From NCBI RefSeq assembly GCF_022267315.1, contig NZ_JAIKLE010000043.1, positions 1 through 52,600 of the forward strand: DNA of 52,600 nucleotides, written 5' to 3'. The translations under genes were made by a program, and so were the position numbers. Of the stretch, positions 10,021-18,403 are shown piece after piece (positions within the stretch are counted from its first letter, which is position 1; each line of letters begins with the position of its first letter). The stretch is from Maribellus maritimus. Its GTDB lineage: Bacteria; Bacteroidota; Bacteroidia; Bacteroidales; Prolixibacteraceae. The notes beneath the pieces are model-generated. The model did not search any database. It was not told the origin of the DNA and was given only the letters and a program-made list of their open reading frames with translations.

Positions 10021-11094
10021 TTGTCAATAAACCGTAAAATAATTCACATCGACATGGATGCGTTTTATGCATCTGTTGAACAGCGGGATAACCCGGAGCT
10101 GAAAGGAAAACCCGTGGCAGTTGGTGGATCGAGCGACAGGGGAGTAGTGGCGGCAGCCAGTTATGAAGCCCGAAAATATGGAGTTCGATCAGCGTTATCT
10201 TCCCGGGTGGCCAAAAGGAAATGTCCTGATCTTATTTTTGTAAAACCACGTTTCCATCGGTATAAAGAAGTTTCCAATCAGATTCGGGAGATTTTTTTTG
10301 AATATACTGATTTGGTAGAACCACTTTCGCTCGACGAGGCTTATCTGGATGTTACTTATGCCAAAAAGGGAAAACCATCGGCAACACTTATCGCCAAGGA
10401 AATAAAGCAACGAATTCTGGAAGAAACACAGTTAATCGCTTCCGCCGGAGTTTCATATAATAAATTCCTTGCAAAAGTAGCCTCCGATGTAAATAAACCC
10501 AACGGGCTTTTTGTGGTTACGCCAAAAGATGCACAGGCTTTTATTGATGATTTGGAGGTGCGCAAATTCTTCGGGATAGGAAAAGTTACAGCGGCAAAAC
10601 TTAATAATATGGGTATTTGGTTTGGCCGTGATCTCAAAAGAATTGACCGACTGGAACTGACGCGTTTATTTGGTAAAGCCGGAAATTACTATTATGAAAT
10701 TTGCAGGGGAGAGGACCATCGACAAGTGCAGCCTTCAAGAGAAAGAAAATCGGTTGGTGCCGAGCAAACTTTTTTCACCGATTTGTTTGAAGATGAAGAG
10801 TTGGAAACCGAAATGCTAAAAATTGCCGATATTTTGTGGGGACGTTATGAACGAACAAAAGCCAAAGCAAAAACATTAACACTTAAATACAAATATTCCG
10901 ATTTTGAACAACACACCAGGAGTCACACGGTTCAGGACTATTTTGTATCCAAAGAGCAGTTAGTAACGGAAAGTGACCAGCTTTTATTTTCGGGCGAGAA
11001 TTTTGAAAAAGGAATACGTTTAATGGGTTTAACGCTCTCAAATTTTATCGATGAGCAGATTTCAAAACCAGTTCAGTTAACTATTAAATTTTAG
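10021..11094 (+). CDS. dinB: DNA polymerase IV (Y-family translesion polymerase)
   Basis: This is a Y-family error-prone polymerase used in lesion bypass. Visible motifs are IIHIDMDAFYASVEQRDNPE at the N-terminus (first catalytic Asp), a SLDEAYLDVT palm motif (Asp-Glu catalytic pair), and the helix-hairpin-helix segment near VRKFFGIGKVTAAKLNNMG. A little-finger domain follows. I place the start at the TTG at 10021, giving MSINRKIIHIDMD and 357 residues, the usual family length. The frame is open upstream to another TTG at 9958, but those extra 21 residues resemble nothing in the family. No ATG lies before the catalytic motif. It follows the AraC-type gene by 84 bp and may share its transcript. 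Confidence 0.93.
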   Translation: MSINRKIIHIDMDAFYASVEQRDNPELKGKPVAVGGSSDRGVVAAASYEARKYGVRSALSSRVAKRKCPDLIFVKPRFHRYKEVSNQIREIFFEYTDLVEPLSLDEAYLDVTYAKKGKPSATLIAKEIKQRILEETQLIASAGVSYNKFLAKVASDVNKPNGLFVVTPKDAQAFIDDLEVRKFFGIGKVTAAKLNNMGIWFGRDLKRIDRLELTRLFGKAGNYYYEICRGEDHRQVQPSRERKSVGAEQTFFTDLFEDEELETEMLKIADILWGRYERTKAKAKTLTLKYKYSDFEQHTRSHTVQDYFVSKEQLVTESDQLLFSGENFEKGIRLMGLTLSNFIDEQISKPVQLTIKF

Positions 11095-11158
11095 AAAGGA
11101 ATTTTGCCCCGTTTATTTGGGGAAGGAATTTTTAGTCGTAATTTAATGCCAAAAATAG

Positions 11159-12163
11159 ATGTTCATGAAACGATTTAAACGCTTTTTAGGAATTTTGTTC
11201 CTATTGCTCATTGTAGTTTATCTTTTAGGCCCCAAACCTCCAAAGCCGGACCTAAACAAAAATTTACCCTCGATTTCTGCAAGCTTGTCAACCGTTGATG
11301 ATTATGTAAGAAAAAATGATGAAGGACTTACATTAAAACCGGATAATGAATCCCGCATATTCTGGGCAAACGACTCTGCCCGTGAGAGAACTGAATATGC
11401 AGTACTGTATCTTCATGGTTTTTCAGCATCGTGGTATGAAGGTTACCCAACTCATGTAAATTTTGCAAAACATTTTGGTTTTAATTTATACATTCCACGT
11501 CTTGCTTCGCATGGTATTGAAACAGAAGATCCTTTGATTGATATGACTCCTGTTCGGATTTGGGAGTCAGCGAAAAATGCATTGATGGTGGCGCGGAGTA
11601 TTGGGAAAAAGGTGATAATAATGAGCACTTCAACAGGTGGAACATTGGCTTTGAAGTTAGCGGCTGATTTTCCTGAATATGTTGAAGGCTTAATTCTCTA
11701 TTCTCCCAACATCAGGATAAATAATAATGCTGCATTTATTTTGTCAAAACCCTGGGGGCTGCAAATAGGAAGAAAAGTTAATGAAGGAAAATACAGGGTT
11801 ACAAATCAGGATTTTGGTTCAAAAGAATGTCAGTACTGGGATTGCAGATACAGAGTGGAAGCATTGGTCTATTTGCAACAATTGGTAGAAGCAACCATGA
11901 AAAAGGAAACCTATAAAAATGTTACGGCTCCTGTCTTTCTGGGATACTATTATAAGGATGAAAATAATCAGGATAAAACAGTTAAGGTAAGCGCAATGTT
12001 AAAGATGTTCGAACAGCTGGGAACTACTGCGGATAGAAAAGTCAGGAAGGCTTTTCCTGAGGCAGGTGATCATGTTATTGCTTGCGAGCTGAGTTCAGGA
12101 TGTGTTAACGAAGTTTTGAACGAAACCATCGCGTTTGGAGACGAAATTATGAATTTGAAATAA
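11159..12163 (+). CDS. alpha/beta hydrolase, membrane-anchored
   Basis: The 334-residue protein begins with one hydrophobic segment (about residues 8-22), suggesting a membrane anchor or uncleaved signal. It carries an alpha/beta-hydrolase fold: an oxyanion-type LHGFSASWYEG strand-loop, a nucleophile elbow reading STSTGG (Ser-x-Ser-x-Gly instead of the usual Gly-x-Ser-x-Gly), and a C-terminal GDH supplying the catalytic His. A lipase or esterase role is likely, with unknown substrate. A second ATG two codons in (11165) could be the true start. A perfect 10-bp hairpin follows the stop codon. It lies 64 bp downstream of dinB on the same strand. Confidence 0.8.
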   Translation: MFMKRFKRFLGILFLLLIVVYLLGPKPPKPDLNKNLPSISASLSTVDDYVRKNDEGLTLKPDNESRIFWANDSARERTEYAVLYLHGFSASWYEGYPTHVNFAKHFGFNLYIPRLASHGIETEDPLIDMTPVRIWESAKNALMVARSIGKKVIIMSTSTGGTLALKLAADFPEYVEGLILYSPNIRINNNAAFILSKPWGLQIGRKVNEGKYRVTNQDFGSKECQYWDCRYRVEALVYLQQLVEATMKKETYKNVTAPVFLGYYYKDENNQDKTVKVSAMLKMFEQLGTTADRKVRKAFPEAGDHVIACELSSGCVNEVLNETIAFGDEIMNLK

Positions 12164-12169
12164 AAAGAG

Positions 12170-12193
12170 AAGCCTTGCTCAACAGCAAGGCTT
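12170..12193 (+). terminator. perfect 10-bp hairpin after the hydrolase gene
   Basis: AAGCCTTGCT, loop CAAC, then AGCAAGGCTT forms a perfect stem just after the hydrolase stop codon. No strong T-run follows, so it may be a weak terminator or an RNA 3'-end stabiliser. Confidence 0.5.
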
Positions 12194-12922
12194 ACAAACT
12201 AAACCATTAATTGCATCTACTTCAACAAGTAGAATGTCTTATTCACTTAATAATCATATTTTATACAGATATACTTCTGTTTTCTCTAATTCTTCGAATA
12301 AAATTATGAATGCTGCTGGAAGAAGATTTTTGTTTTTACAGATATTGTACCGATTTAACATATTGGTAATATTAAGTTTCTGATATTGTATAAGTTACGT
12401 TTTGGTGGAGGGGGTTTGTTGAATCATTTTATTGTAAAATAAGCCTCTGGTAATGAGATTGATATATGTTTGAGTAAAATATTATAACGCTGTTCTTAAC
12501 GTGAAATGAGCTAATAAGCCTTCCAAAATTGAATTTGATTATAAAAAGAGTTTTAAGATATAGGATTGTAGAAATTTGTTTATAAAATAGATTTTAAATT
12601 TTTGTAGGCAATTTTCGAAAAAATGGTAATTTCTTTGATTGCTACTGGTGTCGAAAAAAATACATAAAATTGTTATCAGGGGGGGTAGGAGAAAGGGGGA
12701 CTTGAAAATTTTTATCTATTTTAGAGAAACGACCTGAATAGAATGGGGTGCCAGAGAAAAAAATGTCTTTTTGTAAAAAAGATGTTGAAATGCCATTAAA
12801 AATTTTATTTTGTATTGTTTGTGTTATTAATGATGGAAAAGTGTCAATAAATATTTTGAAATATTAACAAAGTGATTATTTTTGGCGAGAAATTAAATTT
12901 GATAAAATAAATTTTAAATAGC
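12194..12922. other. gene-free AT-rich region upstream of asnB
   Basis: I found no credible protein gene, tRNA or known riboswitch here. The stretch is AT-rich. It contains a second small hairpin (12216-12233, stem TCTACTT, loop CAAC) whose loop matches that of the hairpin at 12170. It also has a G-rich patch near 12680-12705 with a G7 run followed shortly by a G5 run. The long asnB leader presumably lies at its right end. Confidence 0.5.
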
Positions 12923-14608
12923 ATGTGTGGAATAATAGGTGCGTTTGATTTAAAAACTGACGCTCAGACTTTGAGACCAAGTGTTTTGGAGATGTCAAAA
13001 AAAGTTCGTCATCGCGGACCCGATTGGTCAGGTATTTATTGCGGAGATAAAGCGATAATTGCGCATGAGAGACTTTCCATTGTTGATCCCGAATCGGGAG
13101 GACAACCATTGTATAGTAAGGATGGAAAGTTAATTTTAGGAGTAAATGGCGAAATCTATAATCACCGCGAGATTCGTAGAAAATATGAGGGGAAATATGA
13201 TTTTCTTACTGGTTCTGATTGTGAGGTGATTCTGGCTTTGTATCGGGATAAAAAGGAAAAATTTTTGGATGAAATGAATGGGATTTTTGCTTTTGCTTTA
13301 TACGATGAAGAAGAGGATGCTTATTTGATTGCCCGCGACCATATTGGAATTATTCCGCTGTATATGGGGTGGGATAAATTTGGTAATTTTTATGTTGGCT
13401 CCGAATTAAAATCGTTAGAAGGGTATTGCACCAAAATTCAGGAATTTCCACCAGCACATTATTTATACAGTAAAGATGGAGAAGTGAAGCGTTGGTACAA
13501 CAGGGAGTGGACAGAATATGAAAATGTAAAAGATAATCCGGCAGATATAGGTGAGCTTGCCAAGTCGCTTGAGGATGCAGTTCATCGTCAGTTGATGTCT
13601 GATGTTCCATACGGAGTTCTGCTTTCGGGTGGTCTGGATTCTTCAATAACATCGGCTTTAGCAAAAAAATATTCAGGTAAGAGAGTTGAAGATGGTGATG
13701 AAAAAGATGCATGGTGGCCTCAGTTACATTCGTTTGTAATTGGCTTGGAAGGTTCACCGGATCTTGAGGCAGCAAAAAAAGTTGCTGATTATATTGGTAC
13801 TGTTCATCACGAAATTCATTATACGATTCAGGAAGGTTTGGATGCTATTCGGGATGTGATTTATCATATTGAAACCTATGATGTTACAACGGTGCGTGCA
13901 TCAACTCCAATGTACATGCTTGCGCGTGTAATCAAATCGATGGGGATAAAAATGGTACTTACCGGCGAAGGAGCAGATGAGATTTTTGGTGGCTATCTGT
14001 ATTTTCACAAAGCACCAAATGCAGAAGAATTTCACAATGAAAGTGTGAGGAAAGTAAGCAGGTTGCATCAATATGATTGTTTGCGCGCAAATAAATCCCT
14101 GGCCGCTTGGGGAGTTGAAGGTCGTGTGCCTTTTTTGGATAAGGAGTTTATTGATGTGGCAATGCGTTTTAATCCGGAGCAAAAAATGGCAAAGGATGGT
14201 AAAATGGAAAAATGGTGTCTGAGGAAAGGTTTTGAAAATATTTTGCCGGAAAGTGTTGCGTGGAGACAAAAGGAACAATTCTCAGATGGCGTTGGATATG
14301 GATGGATTGATACACTGAAAAAGATTGCAGGCGAGCAGGTTACAAATGAAATGATGGCCAATGCGAAGTATCGCTTTCCTGTGAATACACCAATGAATAA
14401 AGAAGAGTATATGTATCGATCAATTTTTAGCGAACATTTTCCGTCGGATCAGGCGGCATCGTGTGTTCCTTCCGTTCCATCAATTGCGTGCAGTACTGAA
14501 ACTGCCTTGCTTTGGGATGCAGCTTTTCAGGGAAATGCGGATCCTTCAGGCCGGGCTGTAAGTAATGTTCATTCAAAAGGAGCATTATTTGACGATATTA
14601 AAAAATAG
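12923..14608 (+). CDS. asnB: asparagine synthetase B, glutamine-hydrolysing
   Basis: The enzyme converts aspartate, ATP and glutamine to asparagine and glutamate in the cytoplasm. The protein begins MCGIIGAF, so Cys2 is the N-terminal nucleophile of the class II glutaminase domain (about residues 2-190). The synthetase domain has the ATP-pyrophosphatase P-loop LLSGGLDSS near residue 232 and the LTGEGADEIFGGY motif. Length (561) and the C-terminal region, with ETALLWD near the end, match bacterial AsnB. It is followed by a strong terminator and faces a convergent amidotransferase-like gene. Confidence 0.96.
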   Translation: MCGIIGAFDLKTDAQTLRPSVLEMSKKVRHRGPDWSGIYCGDKAIIAHERLSIVDPESGGQPLYSKDGKLILGVNGEIYNHREIRRKYEGKYDFLTGSDCEVILALYRDKKEKFLDEMNGIFAFALYDEEEDAYLIARDHIGIIPLYMGWDKFGNFYVGSELKSLEGYCTKIQEFPPAHYLYSKDGEVKRWYNREWTEYENVKDNPADIGELAKSLEDAVHRQLMSDVPYGVLLSGGLDSSITSALAKKYSGKRVEDGDEKDAWWPQLHSFVIGLEGSPDLEAAKKVADYIGTVHHEIHYTIQEGLDAIRDVIYHIETYDVTTVRASTPMYMLARVIKSMGIKMVLTGEGADEIFGGYLYFHKAPNAEEFHNESVRKVSRLHQYDCLRANKSLAAWGVEGRVPFLDKEFIDVAMRFNPEQKMAKDGKMEKWCLRKGFENILPESVAWRQKEQFSDGVGYGWIDTLKKIAGEQVTNEMMANAKYRFPVNTPMNKEEYMYRSIFSEHFPSDQAASCVPSVPSIACSTETALLWDAAFQGNADPSGRAVSNVHSKGALFDDIKK

Positions 14609-14629
14609 GATGAAATAGTTTAAATGTAT

Positions 14630-14663
14630 AACTGCCGTCTGTTTTTCAGACGGCAGTTTTTTT
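14630..14663 (+). terminator. intrinsic terminator of asnB
   Basis: AACTGCCGTCTG, loop TTTTT, CAGACGGCAGTT forms a perfect 12-bp stem followed by a T-run. The right arm overlaps the last codons of the convergent amidotransferase-like gene (stop at 14646-14648). Confidence 0.88.
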
Positions 14664-15230
14664 ACATATCTCCAGGAAATTTTCTATCAGGTCGTGGTTG
14701 TAATACTCCGGGTGAAATTGACAAGTGTACCATTGATACTTTTTGTGTCTCATTAGTTGGTTTTTACATGTTTTTGAAGTAGCCAATAAGTCAAAGTTAT
14801 CCGGTAGTGTTACGGAATCGTTGTGCATTTGTTTTACTTTTAGTTCACCCGGGAGGTTGATGAGCAGCTCGTCCTCTTTGATAATTTTGACTAAAAAGTC
14901 ACCTGATTCCGGTTCTTTGCTTCTTAATATTTTTGCGCCATTCATAAAAGCTGTAATGTGATGTCCGGCGCAAATACCCAGTATGGGCTGTTTGTAACTT
15001 TTTAGCCATTCAAAATAGGGAAGATGGTGTTCAACAATGTCATTTCCTTGTGGTGATCCTGAAATAATAACTCCTTTTGTTTTTTTGAGATTAAAGTTTA
15101 TACAATCCTTGTATTCTATCGTTACAGTATTCAGACCTGCTTTCTGAACAATTTTTTCCAGTGGGACTGTGAATTCTCTGATTCCCGGTTCAGCACTGTT
15201 TACAATTAAAATATTTTTTAAATTATTCAT
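14646..15230 (-). CDS. class I glutamine amidotransferase-like protein
   Basis: This 194-residue protein is a stand-alone class I (triad) glutamine amidotransferase domain, similar to the N-terminal part of GMP synthetase. The nucleophile elbow reads GICAGHH, with Cys as nucleophile, and the His-Glu pair appears as FHPEYY near the C-terminus. An oxyanion-type GVIISGSPQG loop is also present. No synthetase domain is attached or adjacent, so the ammonia acceptor is unknown. The gene is convergent with asnB, and its 3' end lies inside the asnB terminator hairpin. It could be a GuaA-like paralogue or a gamma-glutamyl hydrolase-type enzyme. Confidence 0.82.
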   Translation of the reverse strand: MNNLKNILIVNSAEPGIREFTVPLEKIVQKAGLNTVTIEYKDCINFNLKKTKGVIISGSPQGNDIVEHHLPYFEWLKSYKQPILGICAGHHITAFMNGAKILRSKEPESGDFLVKIIKEDELLINLPGELKVKQMHNDSVTLPDNFDLLATSKTCKNQLMRHKKYQWYTCQFHPEYYNHDLIENFLEICKKTAV

Positions 15231-15390
15231 TTCAACTACAAATTAAGAACGAGAAGAGAAATTATTCAAATCTTATTCAAAAAAAACTCATTTATCAATT
15301 TTAATTGGTTTTAAGTTATATTTTAGTTGTTTGAAAGACAAATAGAAAGGGTTCGTATAGAAAGTATAAAATAACAAAATAATAATTATT

Positions 15391-16485
15391 ATGAAAAAAA
15401 TTTGGATTTTGGTTTTAGGAAGTGTGATTTTTGCCTGCACTCAACAAAAAGGTTTTGAGATAACAGTGGATATTAACGGTGCGGAAGGCCAAATGCTGTT
15501 GGAACAACGTGGAACAGATGCCTGGATTTCTGTTGATACAGCAAATGTTGTTAACGGAGTGGCTGTGTTGAAGGGGGAAGTGGAGCGACCAGGAGATTAT
15601 TACCTGTCATTTTTGGGACAAAGAAATAAGATGTTGATTTTTGTTGAGAATTCTAAAATGACAGTAACTGGGGCGGTTGATTCATTGGATAATGTTCAGG
15701 TGACCGGTTCAAAAACGCATGATGAGTATAAAGAAATAGATAAGCAGATAAAGGAGCTTTCTAATGAATACATGGCTCTTTATCAGCAGTCACGGGAATC
15801 GTTGATGCAGCGAGATACTGCAAAAGCTGAAGAATTGATGGATAAGGTAAATGAGATTTATGAAAGAGCAAATCAAATGCAGGATGATTTTATTAAAAAT
15901 AATCCGGGTTCATATGTAACACCGTATTTTATCTCAAATGTTCAGTATTCGAAAGACTTGGATGAGTTGGTTGAGATGGTTGAGGTGTTGGATCCAAAGC
16001 TGGACTCAGTGCCAAGTATTATTGGTCTTAAGGAGCGGATAGAAAAACTAAAAACGGTTGCTGTTGGTCAGATCGCACCTGATTTTACTCAAAATGATCC
16101 GGAAGGAAATCCAGTGCGCTTTTCTGATGTATATTCGCAAAATGAATTGACACTTCTTGATTTTTGGGCTGCGTGGTGTGGTCCGTGCAGGGCCGAAAAT
16201 CCCAATGTGGTTTCAGTGTACAACTCATATAAAGATAAAGGTTTTAATGTCTTCGGAGTTTCGCTGGACAGAACAAAGGAGGACTGGCAGAAAGCTATCA
16301 AAGACGACGATTTGACCTGGCAGCATGTTTCTGATTTGTCATACTGGCAAAATTCAGCTGCGCAATTATATGCTGTGAATTCAATTCCATCTAGTTTATT
16401 GGTCGACAAGAATGGAAAGATAATTGCAAAAAATAAGAGGGGAGACGAACTGAGGAAAGTTGTTGCTGATTTTTTAGAGCAGTAA
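15391..16485 (+). CDS. TlpA-like thioredoxin-fold lipoprotein with DUF4369-type N-terminal domain
   Basis: The 364-residue precursor has a lipoprotein signal ending at VIFACTQQ, with the lipidated Cys near residue 16. An N-terminal beta-rich domain (about 20-110) resembles the DUF4369 domain common in Bacteroidota thiol-disulfide proteins. A charged helical stretch follows (about 115-165). The C-terminal thioredoxin domain (about 225-364) carries the active site WCGPCR and a cis-Pro loop in NSIPSSLLVD. It probably acts as a periplasmic thiol-disulfide oxidoreductase of the TlpA/ResA type. A hairpin terminator follows. Confidence 0.9.
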   Translation: MKKIWILVLGSVIFACTQQKGFEITVDINGAEGQMLLEQRGTDAWISVDTANVVNGVAVLKGEVERPGDYYLSFLGQRNKMLIFVENSKMTVTGAVDSLDNVQVTGSKTHDEYKEIDKQIKELSNEYMALYQQSRESLMQRDTAKAEELMDKVNEIYERANQMQDDFIKNNPGSYVTPYFISNVQYSKDLDELVEMVEVLDPKLDSVPSIIGLKERIEKLKTVAVGQIAPDFTQNDPEGNPVRFSDVYSQNELTLLDFWAAWCGPCRAENPNVVSVYNSYKDKGFNVFGVSLDRTKEDWQKAIKDDDLTWQHVSDLSYWQNSAAQLYAVNSIPSSLLVDKNGKIIAKNKRGDELRKVVADFLEQ

Positions 16486-16510
16486 GACAGAAAATTAAAG
16501 AATTATATAC

Positions 16511-16541
16511 AAGCAGAAGCATAGATTGTTTCTGCTTTTTT
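16511..16541 (+). terminator. intrinsic terminator after the TlpA-like gene
   Basis: AAGCAGAA pairs with TTCTGCTT around an 11-nt loop and runs into a T-tract. Confidence 0.75.
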
Positions 16542-16653
16542 GTCAATAACATCCTTTTGGTCTATGGTAAATCTGATTTTTTCAAAATAACCAGTAGTCC
16601 CAGGCTTGCCTTTTTGTTTTTATCCGGAACGATTCTGGATTAAAAAGATAAGA

Positions 16654-18054
16654 TTACTCTTCTGTTTTTTCCACATACAATTGAGTTGCTTCAACTTTTG
16701 TGATAATTATTTTTTCATCTCTGTCAATAAAACCGTTTTCTGCAATTGCATCGTAGACTTCATTGTCAACAAGAACTTTACCTCCCGGGCGTAAAACTGT
16801 TTTTGAAGTACCTGTTTTTCCTTTTAAGGCGAGAAACGAGTTTTCAACACTGAGGTATCCTTCGCTTTTGTTTTGAACCGTTTTTAATGCCATATTTTTA
16901 AACGGGCCTGAATTTGCTGAAAATATTCTGTTTCCAAGATAAAGTGCCAGAACAAAACCACCAAAAATTCCAAGCACAACCGTTGTTACTGCTATTCCGA
17001 CTCCGCGCAATTCAACATGTTCAAATTCAAAATTTACATTGTCGATAAGGCTCAGTACTAATCCAACAAAAATAAATAGAACTCCAAGTATGCCGGCGAC
17101 TCCAAAGCCTGGAATTATAAATATTTCCACGGCAACCAAAATTATTCCCAAAATAAAAACCACAATTTCCCAATTGGCAGCTAATCCTTCGAGATACAGA
17201 GGAGCAAAATAGGCCACAGCAGCCAGGATGGCAACTCCGAGCGGAAATCCGATTCCCGGTGATTGCATTTCAAAATAAATTCCTCCGATGATTGCCATTA
17301 TTAAAATACCTGAAATAACAGGGTGGACGAGCCAACCAATGATTCTCTCAATCCAGCTAGGCTCATATTTGACAATATTGTATTCTTTTATACCAATCTG
17401 GTTTAACACATCTTCTATGGTTTCTGCAGTTCCTTCACAATAGCCATTTTCAATTGCTTCGGTTGGTGTAAAAGTTAATACTTTGCCGGTATCAATTAGT
17501 CCTTCTATAAATACTCTGTCGTCAACCATGGCTTCTGCAATTTTAGGATCACGTCGCCACTGGTAAATTGTGTCGCCACTCGAAATAATTGTATCTTTTC
17601 CGTGTGCTTCTGCGGTTGCGCGCATTGTTGAACGCATGTAACTCTGATATTTGTCGGGCATGGCTTGACCGGTTTGATTGACAACGGTTGCTGCACCAAT
17701 GCTTCCTCCCGGTCGCATGTATATGCTGTCACAGGCAATTGAAATCAATGCGCCGGCAGATGCTGCATTGTTATCGATAAAAACAAAAACAGGAATTTTG
17801 CTTTGTAGAATTTTTGTCCGGATTGAATCTGCATCTAGAACTGTTCCTCCGTATGTATTCATGTGAATTAGAAAAAGATCGGCGTCCAGAGTGTCTGCAG
17901 CCCGAAATGCTTGCTGTGTTTGTCTCCAGGTGGCTTTTGTTATCTCCTGATTGATGCTGAAAACATAAACTAGTTTCTCGTTTTCTTCCTGTCCCAAAGC
18001 AGGAAAGCAAGAAAAGAAAGCAACAAGTAGAATAATATTTTTTAGGTGTTTCAT
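16654..18054 (-). CDS. NfeD-family membrane-bound serine protease
   Basis: The 466-residue protein has a signal peptide (MKHLKNIILLVAFFSCFPALG). A ClpP/SppA-like protease domain (about 25-225) follows, with HMNTYGGTV and a nucleophile Ser in NNAASAGALIS. Four or five membrane segments (about 240-375) come next, then a C-terminal NfeD-type OB-fold (about 400-466). Such ClpP-NfeD fusions cleave membrane substrates such as stomatins and take part in membrane quality control. No stomatin/SPFH partner gene is adjacent here. The gene is divergent from purB across a 349-bp gap. Confidence 0.9.
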   Translation of the reverse strand: MKHLKNIILLVAFFSCFPALGQEENEKLVYVFSINQEITKATWRQTQQAFRAADTLDADLFLIHMNTYGGTVLDADSIRTKILQSKIPVFVFIDNNAASAGALISIACDSIYMRPGGSIGAATVVNQTGQAMPDKYQSYMRSTMRATAEAHGKDTIISSGDTIYQWRRDPKIAEAMVDDRVFIEGLIDTGKVLTFTPTEAIENGYCEGTAETIEDVLNQIGIKEYNIVKYEPSWIERIIGWLVHPVISGILIMAIIGGIYFEMQSPGIGFPLGVAILAAVAYFAPLYLEGLAANWEIVVFILGIILVAVEIFIIPGFGVAGILGVLFIFVGLVLSLIDNVNFEFEHVELRGVGIAVTTVVLGIFGGFVLALYLGNRIFSANSGPFKNMALKTVQNKSEGYLSVENSFLALKGKTGTSKTVLRPGGKVLVDNEVYDAIAENGFIDRDEKIIITKVEATQLYVEKTEE

Positions 18055-18403
18055 TTGTTATTTCGAAAAATTATTGTTCTGCTTTTAATATTGGCTCGAC
18101 AACATATTTATTAGTATGCAATTTCAGAAATATTTTTAATTGCTAAAAGTAATTGAACTATTAATTGTATCTGTTCATTTTATTTGGATTGATTCGTGTT
18201 TACCGATTTTATCTTCAGCGGATTGTTTATTAAAGTTGGTTAAATCTCAATTTATCAAAAAATCATATTCATCTAATTTGTTAAATTTGCATGGTTATTA
18301 AATAAAACTGATAAAACACAGAATTGAAAAGCTTCTCTTAAGTTGTTCATAGTTAGGAAGCTATGTTGTGTTTTTTTTTAAGGAAAAATAATTAGATAAT
18401 CGA
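18055..18403. other. divergent intergenic region between the NfeD gene and purB
   Basis: No gene is visible. It contains a TAAATTTG element (18282-18289), an exact match to the Bacteroidota -7 consensus TAnnTTTG, reading toward purB. Near its right end is a terminator-like hairpin (18313-18379). No clear -33 TTTG element is found at the expected spacing. Confidence 0.5.
18313..18379 (+). promoter_or_regulatory. terminator-like hairpin in the purB leader
   Basis: AAAACACA (18313-18320) pairs with TGTGTTTT (18367-18374), with an inner AGCTTC/GAAGCT helix, and nine T residues follow (18371-18379). The structure ends about 24 bases before the purB ATG. It has the form of an intrinsic terminator in a leader and could attenuate purB, or end a small RNA. 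No known riboswitch class is recognisable upstream of it. Confidence 0.55.

Noticed and set aside
12680..12705. G-rich patch as a G-quadruplex or phase-variable promoter
   Set aside because: The G runs are few and unevenly spaced, and no gene start is close enough; kept only as a note in the intergenic entry.
13350..14361. Minus-strand frames opposite asnB
   Set aside because: They lie entirely within the well-supported asnB gene and show no protein-family features.
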